NCBI GenBank assembly: GCA_964619555.1
Contig: CAZUDV010000002.1
Coordinates: 186,001 to 250,000, forward strand
Direction: 5' to 3'
DNA from: JAGOPY01 sp964619555
Lineage (GTDB): Bacteria; Bacteroidota; Bacteroidia; Bacteroidales; JAGOPY01
DNA length: 64,000 bases
Shown here: positions 17,324 through 25,439 of the stretch, piece after piece
Layout of the letters: every line of letters begins with the position of its first letter
Numbering within the stretch: position 1 is the first letter of the stretch
Notes under the pieces: generated by a model
What the model saw: the letters and a program-made list of their open reading frames with translations, nothing else
The model's database searches: none
Told to the model about the DNA's origin: nothing
Made by a program: the position numbers and the translations under genes

Positions 17324-18805
17324 TTGAAACGATTCTTTCTGGAAATTATCGTCTTCCTCTGCGGGGCAGTAGTTATGATCTTTGAACTGGCCGGTTCAAG
17401 GGTATTGGGGCCTTACCTGGGCACTTCCATCTTTATCTGGACAAGCCTGATCGGCATCATCCTGGGAAGCCTGAGCCTAGGCTATTTCATTGGCGGCAGG
17501 TTAGCCGACAAGCGTCCCTCCTACTCCATGCTCGCCTGGATCATCCTGATTGCAGCCTTGCTGATCGGTTTCACCACGCTGGTGAAGGAATTCTTCCTGT
17601 TCAACCTGCCTAAGGCTATATCCGGACTTAAATGGCAGTCGATAGCGGCATCAGTCTTCCTGTTTGCACCGGCCAGCATTTTCCTCGGAATGGTCTCACC
17701 ATATGCTGTAAGGCTGAAGATCAAAGCTTTACAAACATCCGGCACAACAGTTGGAAATCTTTATGCCATTTCTACGGTCGGAAGCATTGCAGGAACATTT
17801 GCAGCCGGATTTGTACTTATTCCGGTCATGGGTACAACTAATATCCTGATGACCATCACCGCATTGCTTGCCATCCTGGCTATCATCCTGTTTATTTTGG
17901 AGCGACGTACTACCATCAGCATTTTTCCCTTTTTACTGCTCCTTATATCCGGATATAACCTTTATGCGTACAACACCAACCCAAAACCTTACCTTGATTG
18001 CGATACCCAATACAGCCGCGTCTGGATCTATGACGCCACAGACCAATCGACAGGCAAACCGATCAAATTCATGCGCATCAACAACGAAAGTTCCTCTGCC
18101 ATGTTCACCGGCTCTGACGAACTGGTATTCCCGTACACCAGGGCATATCGTTTGCTGGAACATTATATTCCCGATCCGAAATCTATTCTCATCCTGGGAG
18201 GTGCAGGTTATTCCTTCCCGAAATTCTGCCTCGCCAGATATCCTGAAGCAAAAGTAGATGTGGTCGAGATCGATCCCGAACTGACCGAACTGGCCCGGGA
18301 ACATTTCAAACTCAAGGATGACCCAAGGCTGAAGATATTCCATGAAGATGCCAGGACATTTATAAACCGCGGTGAAGGAAAATACGACGTTATTATCGGA
18401 GATGCCTACAAATCGCTTTATACCATACCATGGCACCTGACCACCGTTGAAGCCGCCATCAAGGCTTACAACATGCTGAACGACGGAGGGTGCCTGCTGC
18501 AGAATATCATCTCACCCATTACCGGAGACGGAAGCGCCTTTCTGAAGGCAGAACTGGCAACTTTCAGGACTGTTTTCCCTTATGTTTATGTTTTTGCCGT
18601 AACGGAACCTGGCGACCTGAAAGAGGTTCAGAGCGTGATGATGGTCGCGATAAGGACGGACCAGGAACCTGAAAGGACCAATACGGATGCCGAACTCGCG
18701 GGCCTTCTGAAAGCTGATGTCACTCCATTGATTACAACAGACTTACCAGTACTCACCGATGAATTCGCCCCGGTTGATAATTATACAAACCGGGCAATAA
18801 AGTAA
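17324..18805 (+). CDS. Membrane-bound spermidine-synthase-like protein
   Basis: A 493-residue fused protein. Residues 1-200 form about seven hydrophobic segments in an MFS-like arrangement ('GYFIGGRLADK' is reminiscent of the cytoplasmic loop). Residues about 265-440 are a spermidine-synthase-type Rossmann fold with 'ILGGAGYSFPKFCL', the acidic 'DVVEIDPELTELA' and 'DVIIGDAYKS'. Such fused proteins are common and mostly uncharacterised; aminopropyl transfer is possible but not shown. The start is TTG 17324: no ATG fits before the first membrane segment, and a TATCTTTA -7-like box at 17298-17305 is correctly placed for it. Confidence 0.85.
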   Translation: MKRFFLEIIVFLCGAVVMIFELAGSRVLGPYLGTSIFIWTSLIGIILGSLSLGYFIGGRLADKRPSYSMLAWIILIAALLIGFTTLVKEFFLFNLPKAISGLKWQSIAASVFLFAPASIFLGMVSPYAVRLKIKALQTSGTTVGNLYAISTVGSIAGTFAAGFVLIPVMGTTNILMTITALLAILAIILFILERRTTISIFPFLLLLISGYNLYAYNTNPKPYLDCDTQYSRVWIYDATDQSTGKPIKFMRINNESSSAMFTGSDELVFPYTRAYRLLEHYIPDPKSILILGGAGYSFPKFCLARYPEAKVDVVEIDPELTELAREHFKLKDDPRLKIFHEDARTFINRGEGKYDVIIGDAYKSLYTIPWHLTTVEAAIKAYNMLNDGGCLLQNIISPITGDGSAFLKAELATFRTVFPYVYVFAVTEPGDLKEVQSVMMVAIRTDQEPERTNTDAELAGLLKADVTPLITTDLPVLTDEFAPVDNYTNRAIK

Positions 18806-18912
18806 GCAACGAGAATCCCACTTTCGTAATTCCAAAAGACAACCCGTAAATGAACAGGCTTGAGCACTTAAATTTCCAACGACTATTTTTAACGATTAAT
18901 TCGATATTGCCT

Positions 18913-19707
18913 ATGAAAAATTTTCTTTACGCGGTCCTGTACCTGGTTTCGTTCACCCTGGTCTTTTCCTGCCAGCAACCGGTAAATAAGCCTGAACAAT
19001 TGTTGATCGCCCTGTCAAAAGGCAGCCCCGATTCTTCGTATGCCAATTACTACCGGTGGGTCGAAAGCCTTGACACTTCAGCCTTATGCATTGATATGTA
19101 CGCACCTGGGGAAGAAGAGGCCATGAAAAAATTCCGCGAATGTTCAGGGCTGATCCTGACAGGTGGTACCGATATCAATCCTGAGTTCTATGATAAAGCG
19201 CACGATACGGTTCGGTGCTGGCCGGTGGATCACAAGCGGGACGCCCTGGAAATGCGGTTACTGGATTCAGCGATAGCCTGGGGTATACCCGTGCTGGGAA
19301 TCTGTCGCGGGCACCAGTTGATCAACGTAACCCTTGGGGGCAGCCTGGTGGTCGATATACCGCAGGACAGAGGAACTGCCGTAATCCATCAATGCGATGA
19401 TTACCTGCAATGCTTCCATCCCGTGCGGATATCCAACGGTACTATACTCTCCTCTGTTTGCGGAGTACGCAGCGGAGAGGTCACTACCAACCATCACCAG
19501 GCGGTTGATTTCCTGGCACCAGGACTCAGGATTTCAGCCTATACCTCCGACGGTATCATTGAAGCTATCGAATGGGCGGATACGACAGGCAGATCTTTCC
19601 TTATGGGTGTCCAATGGCATCCCGAAAGGATGGACATTGCCAGCCCTTTATCAGGCGCAATCGGGGAGCGATTTCTGGAGGAATGCAGGAAAAGCCAGCT
19701 CCATTAA
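18913..19707 (+). CDS. Lipoprotein gamma-glutamyl-GABA hydrolase-like (class I amidotransferase, peptidase C26)
   Basis: A 264-residue predicted lipoprotein. The signal segment ends in a lipobox-like 'LVFSC'. The C26 hydrolase domain has the nucleophile elbow 'LGICRGHQLINV' (catalytic Cys), the 'GGTDINPEFY' block and the catalytic His-Glu in 'QWHPERM'. Family members cleave gamma-glutamyl bonds (PuuD acts on gamma-glutamyl-GABA), but those are cytosolic, so a lipid-anchored member may act on peptides or cell-wall fragments in the periplasm. ATG 18913 is preferred over 18850 because it gives a clean lipoprotein signal. The gene stands alone between the spermidine-synthase-like gene and tag. 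Confidence 0.85.
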   Translation: MKNFLYAVLYLVSFTLVFSCQQPVNKPEQLLIALSKGSPDSSYANYYRWVESLDTSALCIDMYAPGEEEAMKKFRECSGLILTGGTDINPEFYDKAHDTVRCWPVDHKRDALEMRLLDSAIAWGIPVLGICRGHQLINVTLGGSLVVDIPQDRGTAVIHQCDDYLQCFHPVRISNGTILSSVCGVRSGEVTTNHHQAVDFLAPGLRISAYTSDGIIEAIEWADTTGRSFLMGVQWHPERMDIASPLSGAIGERFLEECRKSQLH

Positions 19708-19796
19708 CATACAAGCAGTATTCGTATTAACCATCTTATTTCCGGCAGAACAACATATTATGATGCATAACTAATTATTTCAATCCATATCAATCT

Positions 19797-20378
19797 ATGA
19801 CCAATTCTGAAACAAAACCGAGGTGCGCATGGATAACCGATCCATTGATGCAAAAATACCATGACGAAGAGTGGGGCGTTCCTTTGCACGATGACAAAAA
19901 GCTCTTTGAATTTATGGTCCTGGATGCATTCCAGGCTGGATTAAGCTGGAAGACAGTCCTTAATAAGCGGGAGAACTTCAGGAAAGCCTTCGATGATTTC
20001 GATGTGAAAAAGATATCAAGGTATGGAGAAGATAAGTACAACGCCCTGCTCCAGGATGCCGGTATCATTCGGAACCGGGCGAAAATAAAAGGGACCATAG
20101 AAAATGCCAAAGCGTTCATTAAAGTTCAGGAAGAATTCGGTTCATTCGATCATTATATCTGGTCATTTGTGAATTATAAGTCGATAGTGAACCATTGGGA
20201 ATCCTTATCTGAATTACCTGCCCGAACTGAAATGTCGGATAAGATGAGTCAGGACCTGTCGAGGAGGGGCTTCAAATTTGTCGGTTCGACTATTTGTTAT
20301 GCTTTTATGCAGGCAGCAGGAATGGTGAATGATCATGTGACCAATTGTTTCAGATACCAGGAACTGGCCAGGCCCTGA
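19797..20378 (+). CDS. tag: DNA-3-methyladenine glycosylase I
   Basis: Base-excision repair enzyme that removes 3-methyladenine, 193 residues, the usual length. 'CAWITDPLMQKYHDEEWG' carries the first zinc ligands and substrate-pocket residues. 'QAGLSWKTVLNKRENFR' and 'GFKFVGSTICYAFMQA' are family blocks, and the C-terminal 'NDHVTNCFR' supplies the remaining zinc ligands. Cytosolic. It stands alone and converges on the barrel gene at 20403. Confidence 0.96.
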   Translation: MTNSETKPRCAWITDPLMQKYHDEEWGVPLHDDKKLFEFMVLDAFQAGLSWKTVLNKRENFRKAFDDFDVKKISRYGEDKYNALLQDAGIIRNRAKIKGTIENAKAFIKVQEEFGSFDHYIWSFVNYKSIVNHWESLSELPARTEMSDKMSQDLSRRGFKFVGSTICYAFMQAAGMVNDHVTNCFRYQELARP

Positions 20379-20402
20379 TCGCCCCCGTCAGGTAGTCAGC
20401 TG

Positions 20403-21080
20403 TTACTCCTGCGGTCTCCTCGGTTCAAATCTTTCATTGAACACATAAACCAGCCGAAAAGTAAACAGGTGGTTATATTGTTTGCGTGTCCATGGGTCCT
20501 TGGTATCGTAAATGACATCGTAATAGGTCCGTTCCCTGATCGGAGCAATGGAATAAGCAAACCTGGCATTGAATTTCAACTGTTTCCATATCCTGACCTG
20601 TAAATCGACCAGCACATTGTAGTCGTTCTTTTTAAACGGAACGGTATCGGAATATGGCGGTACATTTCCACCGTGTTCGGTTTCATCAGTGGAAACCAGC
20701 CTGCCGTAAGAAAATCCAAGGCCAAACGTATATCTTTCCTTATCCGTATAATGTGCCAGTACCGGCACCTCTACATAATTGAGGCGAAGGTTGTATTCCC
20801 CTGTATAGCGGTATCCCAGGGTAGAATCGTAGTAATCGTACTGGGCTTTCTCCCTGGCCCCCTTCTGATTGAATACGGTTTCCAGGGTTATATCGAATTT
20901 ATTGATGGGAAGTATGGCTGCTACACCCAGATGGCCCCCTACCTTATTATAGCCGACCACTTCGTCACCATCCACCTGCGAAATATTCATCCCGCCCATA
21001 ACGGCTCCTTTGAACCTCTGAGCAGAGATCATGGGGCTTAAGGCTAAGAACAGGATAAAGAGTAGCAGAATTCTACGCAT
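20403..21080 (-). CDS. PorT-like outer-membrane beta-barrel protein
   Basis: A 225-residue exported protein with a signal peptide ('LLLFILFLALSPMISAQ') followed by 'GAVMGGMNISQVDGD', the usual opening of the PorT/OMP_b-brl_2 type of eight-stranded barrel in Bacteroidota. Strands such as 'LNYVEVPVLAHY' and 'YTFGLGFSYGRLV' match the family. PorT itself assists type IX secretion, but many paralogues have no known role, so only the fold is claimed. ATG 21080 is preferred over TTG 21086. Confidence 0.8.
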   Translation of the reverse strand: MRRILLLFILFLALSPMISAQRFKGAVMGGMNISQVDGDEVVGYNKVGGHLGVAAILPINKFDITLETVFNQKGAREKAQYDYYDSTLGYRYTGEYNLRLNYVEVPVLAHYTDKERYTFGLGFSYGRLVSTDETEHGGNVPPYSDTVPFKKNDYNVLVDLQVRIWKQLKFNARFAYSIAPIRERTYYDVIYDTKDPWTRKQYNHLFTFRLVYVFNERFEPRRPQE

Positions 21081-21197
21081 GGTCAAAAGTATAAATCACT
21101 AACGTCATCTGATTACAATTATTATTCATTTTTCCCAACCATTCCCATATCCCGATCCCTGAAAAAATTGATTGATGAACGACAGGTTATGAAATAA

Positions 21198-23336
21198 TTA
21201 TTGAATGTCTTTCATCGAAAGACTGACTCTTTTGCGATCCTTGTCAACTTCCAGCACTTTGACCATTACTTTCTGGTTGATCCTGACCACTTCTTTCGGA
21301 TCCCGGACAAATTTACCGGCCAGTTGCGATACATGAACCAGGCCGTCCTGGTGAACGCCAATATCTACAAATGCACCGAAAGCCGTGATATTAGTGACAA
21401 TCCCGGGCAGCACCATGCCCGGAACAAGATCGTCGATGCTGTTGATGCCCCTGGCAAATTCGAAAAGGTCGAACTCCTGCCTTGGATCGCGGCCAGGCTT
21501 GGCAAGCTCCTGCATAATATCAGTCAAAGTCGGCAGCCCGACCTTATCATCAACAAAGTCTTCCAGTTTGATCTTTTTTCGGGTTTCTTCGCTTTTCACC
21601 AGTTCTTCAAGGGTGGTGTCAAGTGTTTCCGCCATTTTAAAAACAACCCGGTAGCTTTCGGGGTGCACGGCACAACGGTCCAGAGGATTGGAAGCATCCC
21701 TGATCCGCAGGAATCCTGCCGCCTGTTCAAAAGCTTTTTCTCCGAACCGGGGTATTTTCCTGAATTCATCCCTGGAGGAAAAAGGACCGTTGGATTTTCG
21801 GAAATCCACAATATTCTGTGCAAGCGATGGGCCGACACCTGAAACATGCGCCAGCAGTTCCTTGCTGGCGGTGTTGATCTCCACACCAACCTGGTTCACG
21901 CAGCTGATCACGGTATCTTCCAGGCTTTTTTGCAGAAGGGTCTGGTTGACATCGTGCTGATACTGTCCTACACCAATGGATTTCGGATCGATCTTCACCA
22001 TCTCAGCCAGGGGATCCTGCAACCTTCTCCCAATGGATACCGCTCCCCTGACCGTCACATCATACTCGGGAAATTCATCCCGGGCTACCTTTGAAGCAGA
22101 ATAGACCGATGCGCCGCTTTCATTGACCATGATCGCCAGAATGTCCCTGTCAAAGCGGATATTCCTGATAAATCTCTCCGTTTCCCTTCCGGCTGTTCCG
22201 TTTCCAATCGCTATGGCATCGATCTTATAGGCGCCGATCAGGCTTAATATCTTTTTCTCAGCCTGTCTAACCTGATTCTCAGGAGGATGCGGATATATCG
22301 TTTCATTGTGAAGGAGATTCCCCTGTTTGTCGATGCAAACGAGCTTGCAGCCGGTTCTGAACCCGGGATCGATTGCCAGCACATTTTTTTGTCCCAAAGG
22401 AGGCATCATGAGAAGTTGCCGGAGGTTATCGGCAAAAACCCGGATGGCGTAATCATCTGCCTTTGCTTTCATATCGGCCCTCACTTCTGTTTCCATCGAA
22501 GGCTGAAGCAACCTGGCATAGCTGTCATAGATCGCTTCGCCGATCTGCTCAGCACAGGAATCGGTACATTGATGAAGATACATCTCCTCCAGTGCCTTCA
22601 CGGCTTTTTCCTTCAAAGGTTGTATGCTGACCCTCAGGAATCCTTCTTCCTCCCCTCTCATCATGGCCAGGAACCGATGGGATGGCGTCCTGAAAACGGG
22701 TTCTTTCCAGTCATAATAGCTCTGGTAATTGATCCCGTCGAGCTCTTTACCTTTTATAATGTGAGCCGAAATTTCTCCTTCCCGGAAGAACAATTTCCTT
22801 ATCCTGATCCGGGCATACCTGTTTTCATTGATCCATTCTGCAATAATATCGCGGGCGCCCGCCAGGGCATCGTCAGCATCATTCACACCCTTTTCAGGGT
22901 CGACAAATTGTTTAGCTCTGCCGTGGACATTCAGTTCGCGTTTTGACATAATGATCTTTGCCAGTGGTTCCAGTCCCTTTTCCCTGGCAATAGTGGCGCG
23001 GGTACGTTTTTTCGGCCTGAATGGCAAATAGATATCCTCCAACTCGGTCATGGTCGAAGCTTCCATCAACTGCACCCTCAGCTGGTCCGTCATTTTACCC
23101 TGCTCCTCGATGCTTTTCAGGATGACGTCCCTGCGTTTTTCCAGTTCCTGTAACTGCACCAGGCGGTCCCTGACATGGGTTACTGCCACTTCATCGAGGC
23201 TCCCTGTGACTTCTTTCCGGTACCTGGATATAAAAGGGACCGTTGCACCTCCTTCCAGAAGTGCAGCGGTATTAATAACTTGTTCAGTGGAAATATTTAA
23301 TTCTTCGGCTATCTGAACGTAGAACTTCTTTTCCAT
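21198..23336 (-). CDS. tex: Tex family RNA-binding transcription accessory protein
   Basis: A 712-residue cytosolic Tex protein. The N-terminal helical region contains 'PFISRYRKEVTGSLDE', the YqgF/RNase H-like domain 'VLAIDPGFRTGCKLVC' sits near residue 320, helix-hairpin-helix motifs ('HVSGVGPSLAQNIV') follow, and the C-terminal S1 RNA-binding domain holds 'GAFVDIGVHQDGLVHVSQL'. Tex is related to eukaryotic Spt6 and influences transcription and RNA turnover. Its start is one base from the stop of the upstream T9SS cargo gene, so both are probably on one transcript from the promoter at 25369-25398. Confidence 0.96.
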   Translation of the reverse strand: MEKKFYVQIAEELNISTEQVINTAALLEGGATVPFISRYRKEVTGSLDEVAVTHVRDRLVQLQELEKRRDVILKSIEEQGKMTDQLRVQLMEASTMTELEDIYLPFRPKKRTRATIAREKGLEPLAKIIMSKRELNVHGRAKQFVDPEKGVNDADDALAGARDIIAEWINENRYARIRIRKLFFREGEISAHIIKGKELDGINYQSYYDWKEPVFRTPSHRFLAMMRGEEEGFLRVSIQPLKEKAVKALEEMYLHQCTDSCAEQIGEAIYDSYARLLQPSMETEVRADMKAKADDYAIRVFADNLRQLLMMPPLGQKNVLAIDPGFRTGCKLVCIDKQGNLLHNETIYPHPPENQVRQAEKKILSLIGAYKIDAIAIGNGTAGRETERFIRNIRFDRDILAIMVNESGASVYSASKVARDEFPEYDVTVRGAVSIGRRLQDPLAEMVKIDPKSIGVGQYQHDVNQTLLQKSLEDTVISCVNQVGVEINTASKELLAHVSGVGPSLAQNIVDFRKSNGPFSSRDEFRKIPRFGEKAFEQAAGFLRIRDASNPLDRCAVHPESYRVVFKMAETLDTTLEELVKSEETRKKIKLEDFVDDKVGLPTLTDIMQELAKPGRDPRQEFDLFEFARGINSIDDLVPGMVLPGIVTNITAFGAFVDIGVHQDGLVHVSQLAGKFVRDPKEVVRINQKVMVKVLEVDKDRKRVSLSMKDIQ

Positions 23337-23337
23337 A

Positions 23338-25326
23338 TTACCTTAAAAGGATGACATTTCCTTTGTAAGCAATTCTCTCAGTTCTGCCTTCCCTTTCGAC
23401 ATCATAATTGATCAGCCACACATAGACATCGCCAGGGGCATCCTTACCGTTAATTCTGCCATCCCAACCCCGCTCGATATCATCCGAATAAAATAGCTGC
23501 TGGCCCCAACGGTTGTAAATGTAAAGAGCAAAATTATTGATAGCCTCATCTGACGTCGGAATTGCTTTGAAAATCGGATTGGCGCCACCTGGCCTGAAAG
23601 CATTGGGCACCAGCACATCGAACAATATGACCACTGTCGAGTCGCTATTGAAGCAGCAGCGTTCATTTTGGACGGTCACATAATACGTTCCCGCTTCCCT
23701 GACCGTGATAAACTGGGAGCTCTCATAGACCGGCGACCATTCATAAGAGGTGAAACCTGCTCCTGCATCCAGTAAAATCGGAGAACCGGGGTACATATAA
23801 ACGGTATCCGGCAGGAGAGATTCGGGAAGTTCATTAACGATAACTGTTTCGGAATAAGGCCCGTATGGGGTCCCGTTGAAAAACTCGGTCACCTCAACGG
23901 TGTAAGTCCCGGGTTCTGAAAAAATATGAGTCGGTTGTAATGCGTCGGAAGTGTTGTTTCCGCTATTCGGATCGCCGAAAGTCCAGGTCACGTTATCAAT
24001 ATTGGAATTATTCTGAAGGAAAAACATCGTGGTATCAGAAAAGCAGACATTTTCAACGTCGAAATGAGGGAGATCGAAGTAGGTCTGTACGAAATTCGGA
24101 AACCCGAAACGGCTCCTTTTTCCCTGTAAATCCATCGCCCCGCTTGTAAAATTACAGGCAGACCCGGGGCGTTTCGGATTCTCAATAACCCCCAGTGCAG
24201 CGTATCCGTTCGGTGACCTGGACACGTAAATTTTACCATCGGTTCCAAGCTGTATTCCTCCGAAATAGCTTCCAAGCGTATCAGAAGCAATCGTGTCATA
24301 ATTGGTGAAGATGGCATTGCCATTCGAAATATCAAACTGGAAAATATAGGACGGAGGGGTATAATTTGGCACCGGAAGACTGGTGGAAGTAGTCGTACCA
24401 TAGAGATATTTTGAATCGGAAGAGAACTCAATGCCATATGCCTCATTGAAAACCGGAGGTGAGGTGATCACATTGGTGACCTTCCCCGTGGAGGCGTCGA
24501 AATTGTAGATCTCATAAATATCCGATCCATGGACAGCAAGAGCCAGTTTGGTACCATCCGGGCTGATTTTCATATAGCCAATGCCGTTATTTGTTTCTCC
24601 CGGTCCTGTGTGCGCAGTGCCCAGGGTACTGGAAACATAACCAGTCGTATCCACACCGTTACCGGTCACCCTGAAAGCACAAAATTCATTGGAATTGAAT
24701 TTGTGTCCGACAACCCAGTAGTCAATTCCGTTGCTGTGCTTAACGGCCGTTAATTTGGAAGAGACTTCCGGGGCAAGAAGCTGCCTGTTCCGCCTGGTCA
24801 CCCTGCCCTGTCCACCATTATAGCTTAGGTCAACCTCATTGTACTCGAGACCATAGATAGTTTGAGGGTCCAGAGGATTCTGTTTAGGCCTGTAGGTGGT
24901 AAAAATGTAATAGACATTATCGGACCCTGGCTTTGGTACGATGATGACCGGCATGGTATAACCCACAAAACCATGCAGACTGTCACCATTTTCCATTTGT
25001 AAATGATTTCTTGACCAAACCTTACGGCCATCCGTAAAGAATAGAACATTGCCAAGGCTGTCAGAAATGATGGCAGGGCTGGTAGGGACGTTCATCATGT
25101 CATTCGAAACATCTGCAATGGTATTATCCGGTCTGAAATCCAATCCTGCATTCTGGCCGAAATACCATCGATCGGCTTCATGGTCAGATAGTTCGCAATT
25201 TGTATTTCTCAACTGAGCCTTGAGGTATCCCTGAGCTTGAACAAAGGCCGGGCATAGTAAGGCGGAAATCAATAGCAATACAATGAAAGTGTAGTGTGGA
25301 AAGCCAAAAGGACCGCTTTTCTTCAT
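23338..25326 (-). CDS. Secreted PKD-domain protein with type B T9SS C-terminal domain
   Basis: A 662-residue exported protein. A signal peptide is followed by a large region with WD/kelch-like strands ('DRWYFGQNAGLDF', 'YMKISPDGTKLALAVHGS'), a PKD domain around residues 440-510 ('VTWTFGDPNSG...GTYTVEV'), and a gliding-motility-associated C-terminal domain from about residue 575 ('VLVPNAFRPGGANPIF', 'LYIYNRWGQQLFYSDD', 'GWDGRINGKDAPGDVYVW'). That last domain is the type B sorting signal that sends proteins through the type IX system to the surface. It lies directly upstream of tex. Surface location is well supported; the ligand is unknown. Confidence 0.93.
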   Translation of the reverse strand: MKKSGPFGFPHYTFIVLLLISALLCPAFVQAQGYLKAQLRNTNCELSDHEADRWYFGQNAGLDFRPDNTIADVSNDMMNVPTSPAIISDSLGNVLFFTDGRKVWSRNHLQMENGDSLHGFVGYTMPVIIVPKPGSDNVYYIFTTYRPKQNPLDPQTIYGLEYNEVDLSYNGGQGRVTRRNRQLLAPEVSSKLTAVKHSNGIDYWVVGHKFNSNEFCAFRVTGNGVDTTGYVSSTLGTAHTGPGETNNGIGYMKISPDGTKLALAVHGSDIYEIYNFDASTGKVTNVITSPPVFNEAYGIEFSSDSKYLYGTTTSTSLPVPNYTPPSYIFQFDISNGNAIFTNYDTIASDTLGSYFGGIQLGTDGKIYVSRSPNGYAALGVIENPKRPGSACNFTSGAMDLQGKRSRFGFPNFVQTYFDLPHFDVENVCFSDTTMFFLQNNSNIDNVTWTFGDPNSGNNTSDALQPTHIFSEPGTYTVEVTEFFNGTPYGPYSETVIVNELPESLLPDTVYMYPGSPILLDAGAGFTSYEWSPVYESSQFITVREAGTYYVTVQNERCCFNSDSTVVILFDVLVPNAFRPGGANPIFKAIPTSDEAINNFALYIYNRWGQQLFYSDDIERGWDGRINGKDAPGDVYVWLINYDVEREGRTERIAYKGNVILLR

Positions 25327-25368
25327 TTTACGTGTTCTGTTAATATTTCAGAATATTGATAGACCGGC

Positions 25369-25398
25369 CAAAGTTAATACTTTCCCTGAATCCTCAAA
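25369..25398 (-). promoter_or_regulatory. Promoter of the T9SS type B gene and tex
   Basis: On the minus strand TTTG (25395-25398), an 18-base spacer and TAACTTTG (25369-25376) match the Bacteroidota promoter consensus at every defined base. It lies 43 bases before the ATG at 25326. Confidence 0.75.
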
Positions 25399-25439
25399 AA
25401 ACCGTGGTCTGAATTTGCGCTCAAGGCCGGCAAGGTCTG

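Noticed and set aside
17933..18436. 167-codon minus-strand frame inside the spermidine-synthase-like gene
   Set aside because: Shadow of conserved methyltransferase-fold coding sequence; no start signals.
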